From Vicia villosa (taxonomy: Eukaryota > Streptophyta > Magnoliopsida > Fabales > Fabaceae), in the NCBI RefSeq assembly GCF_029867415.1, contig NW_026705576.1, positions 124,001 to 188,000 on the forward strand: a DNA stretch of 64,000 nt. The letters run 5' to 3'. The notes beneath the pieces were generated by a model that saw nothing but the letters and a program-made list of their open reading frames with translations, was not told the DNA's origin and did no database searches. How positions within the stretch are numbered: position 1 is the first letter of the stretch; the number at the start of each line of letters is the position of its first letter. This document shows, piece after piece, positions 23,436-36,822 of this stretch. Made by a program: the position numbers and the translations under genes.

Positions 23436-25532
23436 CTATTGGTTTTGTGAGTAAAACCTACGAGTCCTAAAATATAGAATCAAAGCCAATAAAGTTCCAA
23501 GGCAACAAAATGAACCCCAAATGATAAAAGTGTTACTAAAACATTCCATGCCCATGCATTTTTCATGTCCATTTCCTTGCTTATGGTAGATAAGTGCAGC
23601 TGAGTAACCAAATAAAAGAGATCCAATTGGAATATTAGCCACAACCACATTATGGTTTACTGAGAAATTCTTTGTTCCAAAAAGTTCAGTTGTTGTGGAA
23701 ATAGCAGTGGAAGTGATTACTCCAGTTGAGACTCCAATCACAGCTGTGCTTATGTAAAGAGCAATGTCAGTTTTGTTGAGAAGTAAGAAGAATGCACCTG
23801 CTGTTGGTGCCATTACTGCTACCATTGAGGCTGGTCTTGAAATTGTACGTTTTCCCCTGAAATTAAAATAATTTTAGTTGAATAACTAATGTATTATTTA
23901 TATATAGATCAGATATATTAATTAATTGTTTAATATATCGGAAAAACATGTTTATTTGTGATCTAAGGGAGTGTTAATAGTAACCATGTTATGGAATGTG
24001 CGGCTTTTAATTTGTTGGTTTGTTTGTCTTCATCAATGTAGATCAACCAACATCTCCATTATCTTTATTTGCATTAAATAAAAGCATAAATGCAATAGTT
24101 TCAGTCGGTATTACATTTCACAATGTTAAAAAAAATGTTCAAAATTGCAATGTAAGGCTACAACATTAAAGTTTTTGATGTTTTGTCCACCGCAACGTAA
24201 CTATTATTTTGATCAGTATTATATTTAAAAAATTATTTTTTAAATTTATTGAATAATCAATGTATTTGATCTGTAAAAATTAAATAACGTGCAATTTATG
24301 TTACATCGGACACATTTAAATGCAATTCTCAACATTATCAAAATATCACGCGACAAATATTATTAGTGTGAGAGAAATTTAAAACATGTAAAAGGCATAG
24401 AAATTGTTGCCAATTACCTGTAGAAGTAGTCTAGAAGAGATGGAATGAGACGACCAAAGAATCCAAAAGAAGAAGACAAAGACACCAAATATGAAGTTGC
24501 AGAGCAACCTCTTGATTCAGCTATCTGTCCCAAATTGTTGAGAAATACTAATCCAATTGTTGCACCAAAAAAATACACAAAGAAATATAACCAGAAATTC
24601 ATTCTCTTCAACATTAACTTCACACCTATTTCTTCCATAACACAACCATCTTCAACTTCACTCTCTTTCTCATAACTCTCTATCCTCTCTTTGTTAATAT
24701 TCTCCTCCATGGTAAAATGGTAGATTCTTAATTTTTCTCTTTTCTTGTGCAATGATTCAACTATCTCCTTGATCTTTACACAAATTGGAAGTAAAAGAGG
24801 TAAGAGAAGAGATACTAGAATACCAATAAGAACACCAAGTGAAGAAATTTTGTTTGTGAAAACTTGCAAGCTGCTGATCACAGCAAATATTCCAGTGGCT
24901 ATTGTAATAACAAACATCAAAGCAAAAACAACACTTGAATGCTTTGAACTTTTCACTTCAGTTTCTCTTACTATAGGTGCTAATATTAAGCAAACAGCCA
25001 CAGGTACTATAGAGTTCAAGAAAAGAAAAGTTTTAGCTTTATTATGTGATGAAACAACATCAGCAATATTTGTATAAATCTTCGCACTTAATCCTTGGTA
25101 ACTAGTTGTTAATCCGACCGCGACCTGGCGATGGGATAGAAAGTTTCGTATGGCAACAACATAGCAGACAGTGTTGATCCAACAAATGCTATTGCCAGCA
25201 AGAAATGTTAGGAAGAAGACATGCCAGTATGATAGGTAAGAGATTTGGTTGGTTATGAAGAGATATTGTACACCATAACCGATTAGTCCGAGAAACGAAC
25301 CGATGATGAGGACGAGCCAGAGCGGGAGGTAAATGGCAGCAAGGCCGGAAAACCAACCAAAAAGCTTGCCAGCATCAGATGCGAAAGCAAGGTTGTTGAG
25401 TTCAATTTGTGAAATGGAGAGAAGCTGTTTTAGCTGGGATGAATAAGCTGGGAAATTTGTGTTTGTTCCATTTATGACTTGGAGCCAAATGATGCCAACT
25501 AGGCTAAGCCATTGAAGAGTAGAAGAAGGCAT
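23436..25532 (-). CDS. Nodulin-like / NFD4-type MFS membrane transporter, 511 aa
   Basis: Two exons: 25532-24418 and 23856-23436; GT-AG intron of 561 bp; total 1536 nt in frame. The protein has about 12 hydrophobic segments, a nodulin-like N-terminal half (FPAYSSQLKQLLSISQ, then ASDAGKLFGWFSG) and an MFS C-terminal half (about residues 310-511: FLNNLGQIAESRG, then STAISTTTELFGTKNF and NIPIGSLLFGY). A charged cytosolic loop (residues about 255-300, KKREKLR...EKESEVEDG) separates them. This is the usual layout and length of the NUCLEAR FUSION DEFECTIVE 4-like family; substrates of most members are unknown. The start ATG is followed directly by the first membrane segment. No sign of damage: it looks like a working host gene in a sea of repeats. 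Confidence 0.9.
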
Positions 25533-27024
25533 TGTGAAGAAGATTGAAAACTAAAACTTCTAAGACATTAAGAGAGGTTTTATGGTGTGGTGTGTGTGAG
25601 GGATTAAATGTTGATAAGAAAAAAGAATGGGCTATTTGATTGAGGTGTGCAACAAAGTCAAGAAATTAATATGGACACACAAAATTGAATAGCACGGTTG
25701 TACATCAGGTGGAATACAGAAAATTTTAATCTTCATTTAAATCTGAAATGTCTTTTCTGAATTATTTAACTGGTCTAAACTAAGTTAATACTACCCTAAC
25801 CCATTCAAGATTTAAATCTGATCAATTTCACTCACTTATGCATATTCATAATAACACTAGCGTCTTCAGACTATTTTTTCAGTCATGACCAGTGTGCCTT
25901 AGCACCTGACATGGCGACATCACCCATGTGTCAAATTTTTGCCTCCTCATACGAGTAGGTCGAGTTAGATGTGATGTATAGGCCTAAGCTATTATATTCA
26001 TGACGGTTCATAGACCCCAAACACGGGGCCTATAAGAGAGAAGTGATTAATAAAAAACATAATAGTCATATATCCCTCCAAACACTAGGTCGGTAAAGGC
26101 GAAGTAGTTAAGGAGATGGTGTTATTCAAAAATAAATATCCACTTTCGCATGTTTGAGGTTGAATCAATCACAATTGTATAATTTTTGAAGACGATTCAA
26201 ACTCCTTATCCAATGGTTCCACATGAAATCCTTTGGTTGTGATTGATTCAAACTTCTTGGGAAGGACCATTTGGTTTGAGCCATTGGTTGTGTGCATACT
26301 TGGAACTAGATCTATTGTTCTTCTGAAAAAGTCACGATGGGTGTTGGGTTTGAAGGACCCTACAAGTTTCTATAAGTTATAGGACAAACCACAATCATGT
26401 TTCATTGCTTTCATATTTGCATACACTTCGCTTGTGAGCATTTCTTCTTCAACCTTATTTTCTTACTCGAGCTCGTTGCAAGCTCAACGTCCCTTACAAC
26501 ACCCTTGTGCATGTATTATTTCCTTCCTCTTTTTTCATTCCTTTTTCCACCTTCTTCAATCGGGATTTTACTTAGGAAGTGTGAAGAAAATGGAAATGTA
26601 GTTGAACCCTAGAACCACAAAAAGATATATGAGTTGTAGTCTCGGTGCATTGTAAACTTGAGACGAGAAAATGGGAGTGTTGATTAGGACACTCAACATA
26701 TAACTTATGGTGTTGTAAGTTACTAAGAAGTACAAATACAAAGACACACCTTCCTGTGAGCGAGCAAGGATGGGGGTATTGCTATAAAAGTTTTCAACTT
26801 TACGAAAGACTCTTCACATTCTTTTGTCTACTCAAATATCTCCCACTTCTTCATTAGGACAAAGAGATGGAAGGCCTTATCACTTACACATGATTGGAAG
26901 TGAGATAGGAAGGCTATCCACCACGTCAAGTGTTGAACTTGTTAGACCATTATGAAACTTCTCGTGTTAGATATGGCCTAAAATTTTTCTCGTTTGGCTT
27001 TGAATTCTCTCATGGTACATAAAG
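25533..27024. other. Promoter side of the MFS gene and unrecognised intergenic DNA
   Basis: Immediately upstream of 25532 lies the MFS leader and promoter. From about 25850 to 27000 the sequence is moderately GC-richer with no supported gene, terminal repeat or conserved frame; an open stretch at 26397-26612 is composition-driven. Confidence 0.5.
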
Positions 27025-28380
27025 TGTAAGTTATTAAGTGCGCCTAAGAGAGAGAGGGTGAATTGGGACTTTAAATTTTTTATAGGTTTTAGAAGCACGT
27101 TGTTCTTATTTTTGGTTTGGTGTATAAATTTTTAGAAATGTGTTTCTTTCTTTTCTTGTTATGATTTAAGATGAAAGCGATAAATGCGGAAAAGTAAAGA
27201 ACACAAGGATGTATCCTGGTTCCCCTCACAGTTCGAGAGTACTCCTGTACCCTTTCAACACAAAAGAGATTTCACTATTGTTAGATCTTTGTACAAGCCC
27301 TATACCAAGACTTCTCCTACAATCTTTTACCAGCAACACCACCAAGAACAATCCTCTTGGATCAACCAAGTTGAAATGAGAACAATCATATCACTTTCAA
27401 CCTCTTGCTTCCAACAATATTGGACAACAAGGAATACAAAACCAAGTAATGTTAATTCCAACAATCCTGAAAAATAAGATATGAATACAACAAAATTTTT
27501 AAGAATATAAAATTTGTAAAATAATTATCACTTTTGAGTGATGTATCAATATAATTGATCTTCCCTTCAAACAAGCAACTAATAATGATAGAATTTAGTG
27601 CTCAAGTGTTTGTAAATATTATATGAATTTTTCTGGACTGATATGGAAATACATGCATAAAAATTCTTTGTGAAAGTTCAAGAACACAAACACTTGTTTT
27701 GAAACTTGAATAAAAAATGATGTTAAATTACTATTGAAGAGGTGAAGTTTTCAAATCTGAAAATGGGAATATATATAGTGTCTTGACACCCCTAAGAATG
27801 AGTATGATTCAATGAAAAGGTGCAAAGATTGATTGACAAATTTTGAGACACGTTCATATTTGAAAGCTGACTAAAAATGGCCACTGACTTGCAGGAATCG
27901 ATTTCCAAAGTATGGGTAATCGATTTCCATGTGAAAAGTTGCAATTGGAAATTTAAAATTTCGCGAGGGAAATCGATTTCTCCAAAAGAGGGAATCGATT
28001 TCCACGCCTGAAAATGAACTTCTTAAAAACAATCTTTTTGCAGAACGTGAAGTGGAAATCGATTTCTCCAAAAGTGGGAGCCGATTTCCTGAACATATTT
28101 TTGCCAATAACTTTGTTTTTCAGGACATAAACATAAAGTGTTTTTCAGCCAATTGGACAATGCATGCAAGTGTTTTTGGAGAGCAATTTGAGCACTAAAT
28201 TATCAATATAATTGCATGTTTGTACCTCAATCAATCAAGATCCATGCTAGTCTTCAAAGTAAAATTTTTGAATACACATGATGAGTCTTAAATACTTGAA
28301 TTAATAAAATGTACTTGAAGCTTTTTCCATACTTTTTGACATGATCATTTGATTTGTACTTTGTCTTTATAAAAAACACA
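27025..28380 (-). repeat. SIRE-like copia LTR, minus strand, isolated
   Basis: Plus strand begins TGTAAG...GCGCCTAAGAGAGAGAGGG followed by TGAATTGGG, the reverse complement of the LTR end design seen at 54580-54620 (CACCCCCCCTCTAGATC then TTTAGGCC, ending ACA). The right end reads AAAAAACACA, giving a TG start on the minus strand. Length 1356 bp, close to the 1538-bp LTRs at 53083 and 58953. No matching flank duplication was seen (TAAAG left, TTGGA right), so it is a truncated or rearranged LTR rather than a clean solo LTR. Confidence 0.5.
27893..28092. repeat. Iterated (G)GAAATCGATTTC-type palindromic motif inside the LTR
   Basis: Five copies of ATCGATTTC(C/T) or its degenerate form GCCGATTTCC, arranged as spaced pairs across 200 bp (near 27897, 27929, 27971, 27993, 28056 and a degenerate one at 28080). 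Same arrangement, different hexamer, as the GTCGAC arrays at 53271 and 59141. Confidence 0.75.
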
Positions 28381-29990
28381 TTGGATGGAGAGTCTTGACT
28401 TCACATAAAGCCAAGAACTTCCCTACTTGGACCCCAAAAAAGCACTTTTCTGGGTTTAGGCGTAAGCTAAACCTCCTAACATATCATAGGATGTTCTCTA
28501 AATCCTCAAAATGCTTCTTCTCATTTGGTGTCTTTACTACTATGTCATCTATTCATACCTCCAAATTATTCCTTATTTTCTCTACTAACATTGCGTCCAT
28601 TAGTCTTGGCAGGCGACATCTGTGTTTTTTGAGGCCAAAAGGCATGACCTCCTAATTATAATTTCAAGTTTTTTTCATGAAGGAAATTTTGGGGCGTCTA
28701 ATGGATCCATCATGATTTGGTTGTACCTCGAGTAAGGCTCCTTGACACCGAGCATTTTGAACCCTGGGACTTTTTCAATCAACTTGTCTATGTTGGACAG
28801 GGGAAATGGATCCCTAGTACACGCCATATTGGACTGGTGAAGTCTTTACACATTCTTCATTTACCTAAATAATTTTAAACAATCACGACGTTGGTCAACC
28901 ATGTGAAAACTTAATCTCGTTTATGAATCTCGTGTCATTCATCTCCAGGATATTGTATGCAGGGAATCCAATAATATTGTTGTAAAATGAGTGGGAATTT
29001 ACCACAAGATATATGACTTTGATGGTCTTTGTGTTCTCCTCCACTCTAAAATTCATACTAAAGAAGATGTATCCTCATACTTGTATTTTTTTTCTCCTAA
29101 AAAACCTACTAGGAGGAATTTAAAAGGTTGAAAATTTTCATGATTTATATGCATAAAGGTGACCCAATAAAAGACGTCAACGAGACTCTCGAGGTTAATG
29201 AGGTCTGCTTTATGTTTCATATGAATATTTGCACACTAATGATCACGAGGTCATTCTCATGAGGTAGGATTTTGACGATGTATTTATATGAGAAAGTGAA
29301 GTTGGTAACATAAGAAGAGCAATGTTTAAAAGGCGAATCAACGACATGCATTACTTGGTGAGCATATTTCTTGTGTGAGGAGCTCAACTTGCCTCCTCTA
29401 TCAAATCCACTAGATATAATATTGAGGGTGTGATGAGTAAGTTCTCTTTCTCTTCCTTCTTTTCGGTTCCTTTTCTCTTCTAGGCTGGAGGCTTTATGAT
29501 TTATCACACCAAAAAGTTAAGTTATAATTTCAGAAGTAGACAGTGCACCATGGATGTACCTCATGAGATGTCCTTCCCGAATGAGGCACACTATCTCATT
29601 TTTCGGTAGGTGGAAGTAATATGTATGATGGCATTTTAACTTGTGGTATTTGCATCATTTAAAGAGTTTGTTTTCTATAACCTCTCATATAGGGGTTAGG
29701 GGTTCGGTAATGGTTCTTGTGTAAAATAATTCTCGCCATATTAGCTCTTTCATGGCATTTAATGTATAATTTTCTACATGCATTATGGGATGTTTGAGAC
29801 TATTTCCCCGTTCATGATCAATACGAATCCATTTCATTAAAGGATGATGCAGAATGCAGATAACTCACCCCAAGGTCACCTCAGCATGTGGCAGTATTAC
29901 TCACATGTCGAACTCGTGCCATGCTCGTTAAACATTATTTGAGGTTTCTCATGCTTTTCACATGGTTGCAAGCAAGTGGATCGAGTTAGA
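28381..29990 (-). pseudogene. Decayed Tat/Ogre-type gypsy gag-protease-RT remnant
   Basis: Read on the minus strand, in order: gag zinc-knuckle region with KYHK...CHHT and a GHLMRYI word (about 29700-29540); retropepsin-like region (HENDLVIISVQI near 29250; KTIKVIYLVV near 29010; IIGFPAYN near 28970); and reverse transcriptase (MPFGLKKH near 28640; a V-stop-IDD catalytic box near 28550; then IVVKTPNEKKHFEDLENIL). Stops and frame shifts are frequent and the segment between protease and RT is shortened, so it is not functional. No LTRs assigned. Family call rests on the MPFGLK and GHL(R)RF-type words. Confidence 0.65.
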
Positions 29991-30011
29991 TGGTCTTATA
30001 TGTGTATGGAC

Positions 30012-30047
30012 AATATTATTTATGATGATGCATAATAAATAATATTA
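30012..30047. repeat. Short AT-rich perfect-arm hairpin
   Basis: AATATTATTTAT and its complement AT(A)AATAAATAATATT flank a GATGATGC loop. It could be the core of a small inverted-repeat element; no further support. Confidence 0.4.
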
Positions 30048-30119
30048 TAATAGTTTGACTTAAAATGTACTTTTTCTTCCCTACTTTGTTTTTTTAATTT
30101 TTTATTTCTCTTAGAAACT

Positions 30120-30330
30120 CAATCTAGGGGTGGACATGAATTAACCACCCAACACTAACCGACCGAACCGAAAGCAAACTTTACCAATGGGTCGAGTTAG
30201 TTCGGGTGGTCGGGTTGGGCGGGTGGTCTAAGTGGGTAGTGTAGGATAGGTTAGGTCGGGTTCAGTTGAATTTTTTGGGCCCGTCAGAATCCGAGACCGA
30301 CTGATGTAGTTTTATTATTACTGTTATACC
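30120..30330. repeat. GGTCGGGT-rich dispersed repeat fragment
   Basis: Begins GGGGTGGACATG and carries GACCGAACCGAA, then GGTCGGGTTGGGCGGGTGG and GGTCGGGTTC words. This is the composition of widespread short plant dispersed repeats; no terminal repeats were delimited. Confidence 0.35.
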
Positions 30331-30429
30331 TCTTCCGATCCAAAATCTGAGGCCCAATCACTAGGATTCACAACCCAATTAACCCAATTAAAATCTCTAA
30401 CTTCAGAGTTTTCTAAGATCCTAACCTAA

Positions 30430-31046
30430 CCCTAAATGGAAGACGCAAAAGCTTCGACGGCCATCGTCTCTCTCACTCACCCCCAAAAGTGAAACCCTAC
30501 TATAATTCAAACCAATCCAACAACAAGTCTACACCATCCCTCAATTCGAATCTGGTAGGTATTCAGATATGTTCATCTTTGTTCTTCTTTGTCTACTAAA
30601 CCCTAAATTACTTTATTTTCTTGATTTTTTCTAATTTGCTTTCAAATCCTTTGAATGAAATTTGAACATTTAGGTTTGATGTTATTTCAAGAGTTCTTTA
30701 AGTGAATTGAAGGTTAATACTTTGGTAATGTTTTAAGAGTTTTATAGTCTTTTTTTATGTTATAATAACTCCATTGTTGTTGTTTTTTATGGAGAAAACT
30801 AGGGAGCTGGAGAAATGCAAGAGATGGAGAGATTCAAGGAGCTAGAAATTTGCAAAATAATCGTAAGTTTAGGTTTTAATTGATGAATGCTTATGTGTGT
30901 TTATTTTCTGTGGCCAAGTAGCTCAATTTATTTCTGTTTCTGTCAGTTTATGAAACATTTTCGTACGGAGGCCTTGTTGGAGGCTAACCCATTTTTCCAT
31001 CTTCAAATATCATCGTGTTATTGGAGGCCTTTTGATTATACACTGC
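30430..31046 (+). pseudogene. Possible 5' exons of a small host gene, split by LTR insertion
   Basis: Three exon-like pieces with consensus splice sites. About 30430-30554 is a leader ending AATCTG|GTAGGT. About 30802-30858 contains MQEMERFKELEICKII, ending AATC|GTAAGT. An exon from about 30948 follows an acceptor ending TTTCTGTCAG. If the LTR at 31047-49442 is removed, the third exon continues from 31046 to 49443 and ends TATTCT|GTAAGT a few bases later. The joined frame stays open. No family recognised; the downstream part of the gene is not identifiable because a copia element begins at 49571. It could be chance, so confidence is low. Confidence 0.3.
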
Positions 31047-34000
31047 TGTCATACCCCAAAATTTTCCCATCATATTTCAAAATATTTTGACTCATATGAT
31101 CTCCAACTGCTTAAGACTATGCAAGAATCGGGCACACTTACCTATCTCCTAAGCAATCAACCCACATCTAGGGTTTTGATTATCTCAAGGTCAAATCAAG
31201 TTCTAAGACCTCAAATGGATCCCATGGCCACTCATATGCTTCAAAGGATCCTCATGCCAAGTTTCAAGCTCTGATTCACCAGACTGCTCAATCAACTGCT
31301 CAAATGGTCAACAGTCGACTAGATCGACCTAAAAGTCAACCATGGTCAAACCACAGTCAAAACTCCTGATTTTTGGTAAACATCAAAATTTTGAAGTAAC
31401 ATTCATAATTTGCTCAAGAATTGATCATGATTCATCAAGGAAAGCTTCAAAATCACTAAATGTCCAAGTTTCTAAATTAGGGTTTTGAACTAAAAGTCAA
31501 CCCAACTTTAACTAGACATATCTCCTGCTTGGTTCATCAGAAATTTCCCTACCAAAGCTCATTCTCAAGTAAATTTGATTCTCTACAACTTTCATGTTGG
31601 GTCCAAGATCCAGAAATGCTTAAGCCTAAGAGATATGAGCCAAAACATTATAGGTCTTTCTAGAAGCTCGCAAAAAGCTGTTTTTTGTCAGGAGCTATAT
31701 CTTCAAGATAAAATCTCCAAATGCAAAATATGTTCCAAAGTGGCTTGTAGAGGACATCTTGGGGTTTCGAAAAAGTCCTAGAACACCTCTATATCATAAA
31801 TATTGAAGGAGTTACGATTGACAGAAGTTGGGGAAAATTGAGAAAGGGCATAGAACCCTAATTGAACAATTTTGAGTTTTTGGGCTAATGGGCCCAAGAT
31901 TTTTGTTCCAAACATACTTGTGACATAAATAAGGACCTCTAAATCCATAATATTAATTTTTTGATATTTATTTATATTTTATTTGAATTTTATTCATATA
32001 AATGTTAAATAAATCAAATAAAATATAAGCTTAATGGATCAATGGATAAGGCCTTAGTTCCTAATCATATAGAAGACCGAAAATACTCCTTAAAGTTCAA
32101 GAAATTCGTTGGCTTATGTTATGAAGAGGGTTGACCGAAATTCGAAAGTTTTCATATGATTTCCAAACAAATATCTATCTTTCTAATTACATGATATCCA
32201 AGCCCAAAAGTTTGACCTAATTGGTTCCACAATATATACACAGCATGGCCAGATGAAAAGAGGACGAAATTGGCCAAAGGAACTAGTGTTTCAAACTTCC
32301 AAAAAGTCAAGGAAACTAGGGCACGGTTACAAGCTCTTTCCAGCAAGATTCATTCAGTTCCAAGCGTGCCATTCTTCTCCCACGGCTCTCAGGAATACAT
32401 TCATATCCCTCTCGCAGCCAACCACGTACCAGAATTCATCCATATGTCTTCACCGGAGGTAAGGTTCTTAAACTTTCAAATTCATGGATTTAGGCCTTGC
32501 TAATCGATTTTACGTGCATAATTGTGTTCATGATCTTAATTAGAATAATTTCAACGTATCACATGTGAGATCTAGGCGTTGAATCAGAGAGTGCCATTGT
32601 TAGGGCACCAAGATCTCTCACGTTCGTATTCATAGTTGCAGGCCTTTTTACCCCAAACTAATGATTCCATTGAACTCGTAGCATGAGGTTTAGTGGATCT
32701 GGGTTAGCTTCTGCTTTGTTTTCGCGTTGTTTCGCAGGTATGAAGATGTTCATCGCTGAAGAAGAGGAAGAAGACCACCGCACACGGCGGTTTGACAATT
32801 GCAGGGGATGTCAAAAGCATGCGTGGCACGTTCCATCATCATCATTGGCCAGTCAACCGTTCCAGATCCTCTCTCCAAGTCTGATTGGCCGGTCCAAAAA
32901 TCTGGGCCCCACGCGCTGACTGGATTTGAACAAAAGTAGCTGGTACTCTCCTCTTATGCGTGCGCATGATACACTTTCGCTCCCTCACCGTCCGATTTCC
33001 CCAACACTTGATCTGATGCATCTGAAGAGGCGTTCCACCATGGAACCTCACAAGCATACCACATTGAATCCAACGCCAGGTTTCTTTTAATTTTCTTTTC
33101 TTTTCTTTATTTCTTTTATTTACTTTATTTTCTAAAATTTCTTTTTAAACTAAATTTTTTTCAAAAAATTATTTTTCTTCCTCTTTTAATTAACATTTTT
33201 TTAATAATTAATTTAAATTAATTAGAATAATTAGTTTGTAAATTTTAATTAGTTTAGTAATTTTAATTAGTTATTTAATTAGTTAATTACTTTAATTAGT
33301 AATTTTTAATTAATTTATTTAATTAGAAAATTAGGTAAATAATTTAATTTAAGAATAAATTTAATTAATTTAATAATTAGGTTTTTGATTTAATTAGCTT
33401 TAGTTCTAACCCAAAAATCATAGGAAACCCCATTAGGTTTTTAGGGTTTTTACATTAACCTTGATTTTTCTAAAACTGTTTATTTTTATTAACCTTGATT
33501 TTTCTAAAACTGTTTATTTTTATTTTCGCGATTCTCTTCTCACCTCATATTCTGTGATTGTCGTATGCTTGTGCTAATTCTCGCCCTTTGGGTAAAACTT
33601 GTTTATTTATTTAAATTATGTCATTTCAATTCTAGAAAATATGTATAGGTTTGCAAAAAGGTTTTATTGTAATAGTTTAGGTTTACTTTCCTGCCTTTAT
33701 TTTTCTGCCCTACAGGTGTTTATTGTAATAGTGTAGGACATTTAATTCTGTTTTATTTTCTGCTGTGGTTAGTAATCCTAGGGAGTGCAAGCCTTGTTAA
33801 AATGCATTTATTTCACTAACTTACAAGATAAAACATCTGAATTAACCACATGATTGATTGCACACACACACCTTTAGGATAACTTCTTTTGTTGCCTTTT
33901 GCCTTTCGATTCAAAAATAGTCAAGTCCCTCGAATACGAGGATACCTAATCAAATGTCGCTCTTAGTTCAATAAATCATCATAAGATCATAGTCCCTTCG

Positions 34001-35378
34001 ATGTTGCTGTAATACGGTGAACTGACTTTATTGAAATGTTGCGGATAGCAAGAGTCACACCGACTTTTATTTTATCCAATTAGGAAAGGCTAAAAGAACA
34101 GGAAAGACCTTTAAAAGATTTTGAGTTCGGGGGGTAAGTTATACAAAGGGAAGGTGTAAGACACCCTTTGCATCCATGGTTTTCCATGGGCTCTTAATTG
34201 CTTAGCTCACTTAGTTTTCGAAATGTTTGAATTTGTTTGAAAAGATTTTCGAAGAAGAACTTTAGCTTGTAAATAAGCGTAGTCTTTTTGAATTTGATTT
34301 TGAAAAGGAGTGGGAAAATATTTTAAATTTGAATTTGAAAAAGAGCAAGCAATTAATAGCAACTACCCTAAGTTTAGAAATTTGTTCTTTTAGCTTTTCC
34401 GGGCGAAAGGGTCTATCCATACCATGAGAGGGCAGAAAGTCTTTCAATTGGATGTTAAGGGTCATCGAGAAAAGTATCGTTCGCCATAAGACTATCCCTT
34501 GCCATAAAGAGGGCAGGTAGTCTAAGGGAAGGATATAATAGTCATTAATCTTTTAAGCATCATGCGAGGATACCTTAGCAATGGGACAATCATCTTATTT
34601 TTCTGAGGCAGCATCGAGGGACTAGATGATTTTTATTCTTTAAGGCAACCTTGGTTGAGGTATCCTCGGAATCGAGGGACTTTGACTATTTAGTACACTT
34701 AGAGGCAACAGGCAACAATTAAGGCAACAATATAAGGCAACAAGAGGGATTACCCTAAAGGTGTATGTGTGGCACAATCACGTGGTTAACTTCGATGATA
34801 TTTATCTTATAATTAGTGATCTAAGTTATTTAGCAGGCTTGCACTCCCTAGGATTACTAACCACGGCATAAAATAAAATAGTTAAAATCTTACGCTATTA
34901 CAATAAACACCTGCGGGGATGGGGGAAAGGCGAAAAATAAAACCTAACCTATTACAATAAAACCCTTATAGGGTAACAGAAAAAAGAAAACCCTTATAAT
35001 TAATTTATAATCTTTGAATGCCTTGATCTTCCTCGAACCCTTGATTGACTCTGATCATCTGAGAATTAAACAGAAAATAAATAAAAGTTAGTGTAGGAGG
35101 GATTCATTGACTGTTCGAGGCAACCCTATTTTAGGCAAAGACAAAATAAAATTAAAATGATATTTAAAGAAGAAAAGAAATAGAAACTTAGCTTTTGGTT
35201 TGACGGCGCGTAGTCGGAGGATACTGGGGTAACCTTGAAAATTTGCACAAAAGAAAAGAATTTTTAGTGTATGAATGATCTATAAACCTTAATCGATTAA
35301 AGATCTATAAACCCTAAAAAAAGAAAACTTATTGTGACCTAAAGGGTTTATAAGGCTAAAAATGCGTTAGTGGATAAC

Positions 35379-36806
35379 TGATCGGAAAATTAGCAAGTGT
35401 ACTATTTTTCACCGATGTAGTTTCAAATAGAGGTTTATACCCAGTATCGAACTCGCGGACTGCGTAGGAAGTACAAGTTATGCAATTATTCAATTTAACA
35501 AAATATCATGGGGTTTGTTGGTTTGTAGAGAAATTATAAAAATTATAACTAATTAAAACAAAAGTAAAATAACGGTTCTTGAAAATATAAGAAAGCATGC
35601 TAGGTTAGGTGTATAAATTGCCGCGCAATGAACTTTATTCCCCAATTTATGAAATATAGTTATAATGAGCTACTACCGAATCTCAAGAGTTGTTTTCCTT
35701 AATTCCTTAACGGAAAACCTTTGGTGTTTATCTTTAATCCTAATTCCTTAGCTATTAACGATAACAACAAGTGCGATAATGATGAATATCAAGAATTAAA
35801 CGGTTACCACAGTTAAATCCTCATTCCTAAGCAATTTTTACCGAAGTATTATTGTGCAAAATGCGTTGAGTGGTTTGTCCGACCTAAACCTCAACCGTAA
35901 ATCCGAAAACTATTTGTCCGATAGAAAAGGCATTAAAAACTTTGCACAATGAAGATAAACTCATTAAAACTTGAATAACATAAATTGATAGAAAATTAGT
36001 TCATAACAATGGCAATTCAGGGACACCCCCTAGCATTGGGGGGTTTAGCTACTCATAGTAATATTTGAAGAATTAAAAATAGAGATGATAAACATTACAA
36101 AAATTAGGGAAAGCTTTGATCTTCAATTGCGATTGCCGTTGAAAATCTCTATTCTCCAAAACCCTTGTTAGCTTCTCTTCTTCACCGTAGAATTCTTCAA
36201 TATGATCCAAGATCCCCCAAAAAACTCTCAAACTAGGACTAAGTAGTGTTAGGTTACATTCCATTCATGTAAAAAGTCGAAAACGCCCTTAATGAGGCTT
36301 GAAATAGTGAAACAGCTAAAAAAAACAATTTTTGGCCGCAACAGCTGACACGGCCGTGTCCCACGACACTGGCGCCCGTGTCAGCCTCTGGTTTCTCTTC
36401 AAACAACATTTTTCCATGTATGAGCTGACACGGCCGTGTCCCACGACACTGGCGCCCGTGTCAGCCTCTGTTTGCTCCCAACAGCTTTTTTTTTCTTTTT
36501 CAGCTGACATGGCCATGTCCCACGACACTGGTGCCCGCGTCAGCTACTTTCTTTGTCTTTTTGGCTTCGTTTTCTTCTGTTCTCGTCCCATTTTTTCGGC
36601 GATTCTTCCTTACACCTGAAATAACCAATAACTACCAACAAAGTGATCAAAAGTAACTATTCAACTAAAAATTACCACTAACAATTAGATTAACAAAACA
36701 TGAAAGAACTACTTAAAATAAAGAACAAACCATTCACAGTGTTACCAAAATGACCGATTTTTACCAAATAATTTGCGGAGTATAAGTGAAATTTGGTGAC
36801 CGATCA
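35379..36806 (-). repeat. Athila 3' LTR
   Basis: 1428 bp, matched to 45013-46440 with scattered substitutions and single-base indels. Carries three copies of a GACACGGCCGTGTC-containing block at 36344-36385, 36424-36465 and 36502-36544. An open stretch at 36073-36264 is present in both LTRs but has no family features. Confidence 0.9.
36344..36544. repeat. Three GACACGG...CCGTGTC blocks, 3' LTR
   Basis: Each 42-bp block is GCTGACACGGCCGTGTCCCA, then CGACACTGGCGCCCGTGTCAGC: an outer inverted repeat (GCTGACACGG / CCGTGTCAGC) around an inner palindrome. The third block has drifted (CATGGCCATG). The same set occurs in the 5' LTR at 45979-46178. Confidence 0.85.
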
Positions 36807-36822
36807 CAACCCCAAACTTAGC
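36807..36822 (-). other. Athila polypurine tract
   Basis: On the minus strand, TAAGTTTGGGGTTG directly abuts the 3' LTR start. Purine-rich tract primes plus-strand DNA synthesis in LTR retrotransposons. Confidence 0.7.

Noticed and set aside
26397..26612. 71-codon ORF in intergenic DNA
   Set aside because: Pyrimidine-rich composition with Phe/Leu bias, no motifs and no splice context.
33640..34985. Long inverted repeat that could be a foldback element
   Set aside because: Explained by insertion of a minus-strand LTR into a plus-strand LTR of the same family with a GTTGC duplication at 34003 and 48816.
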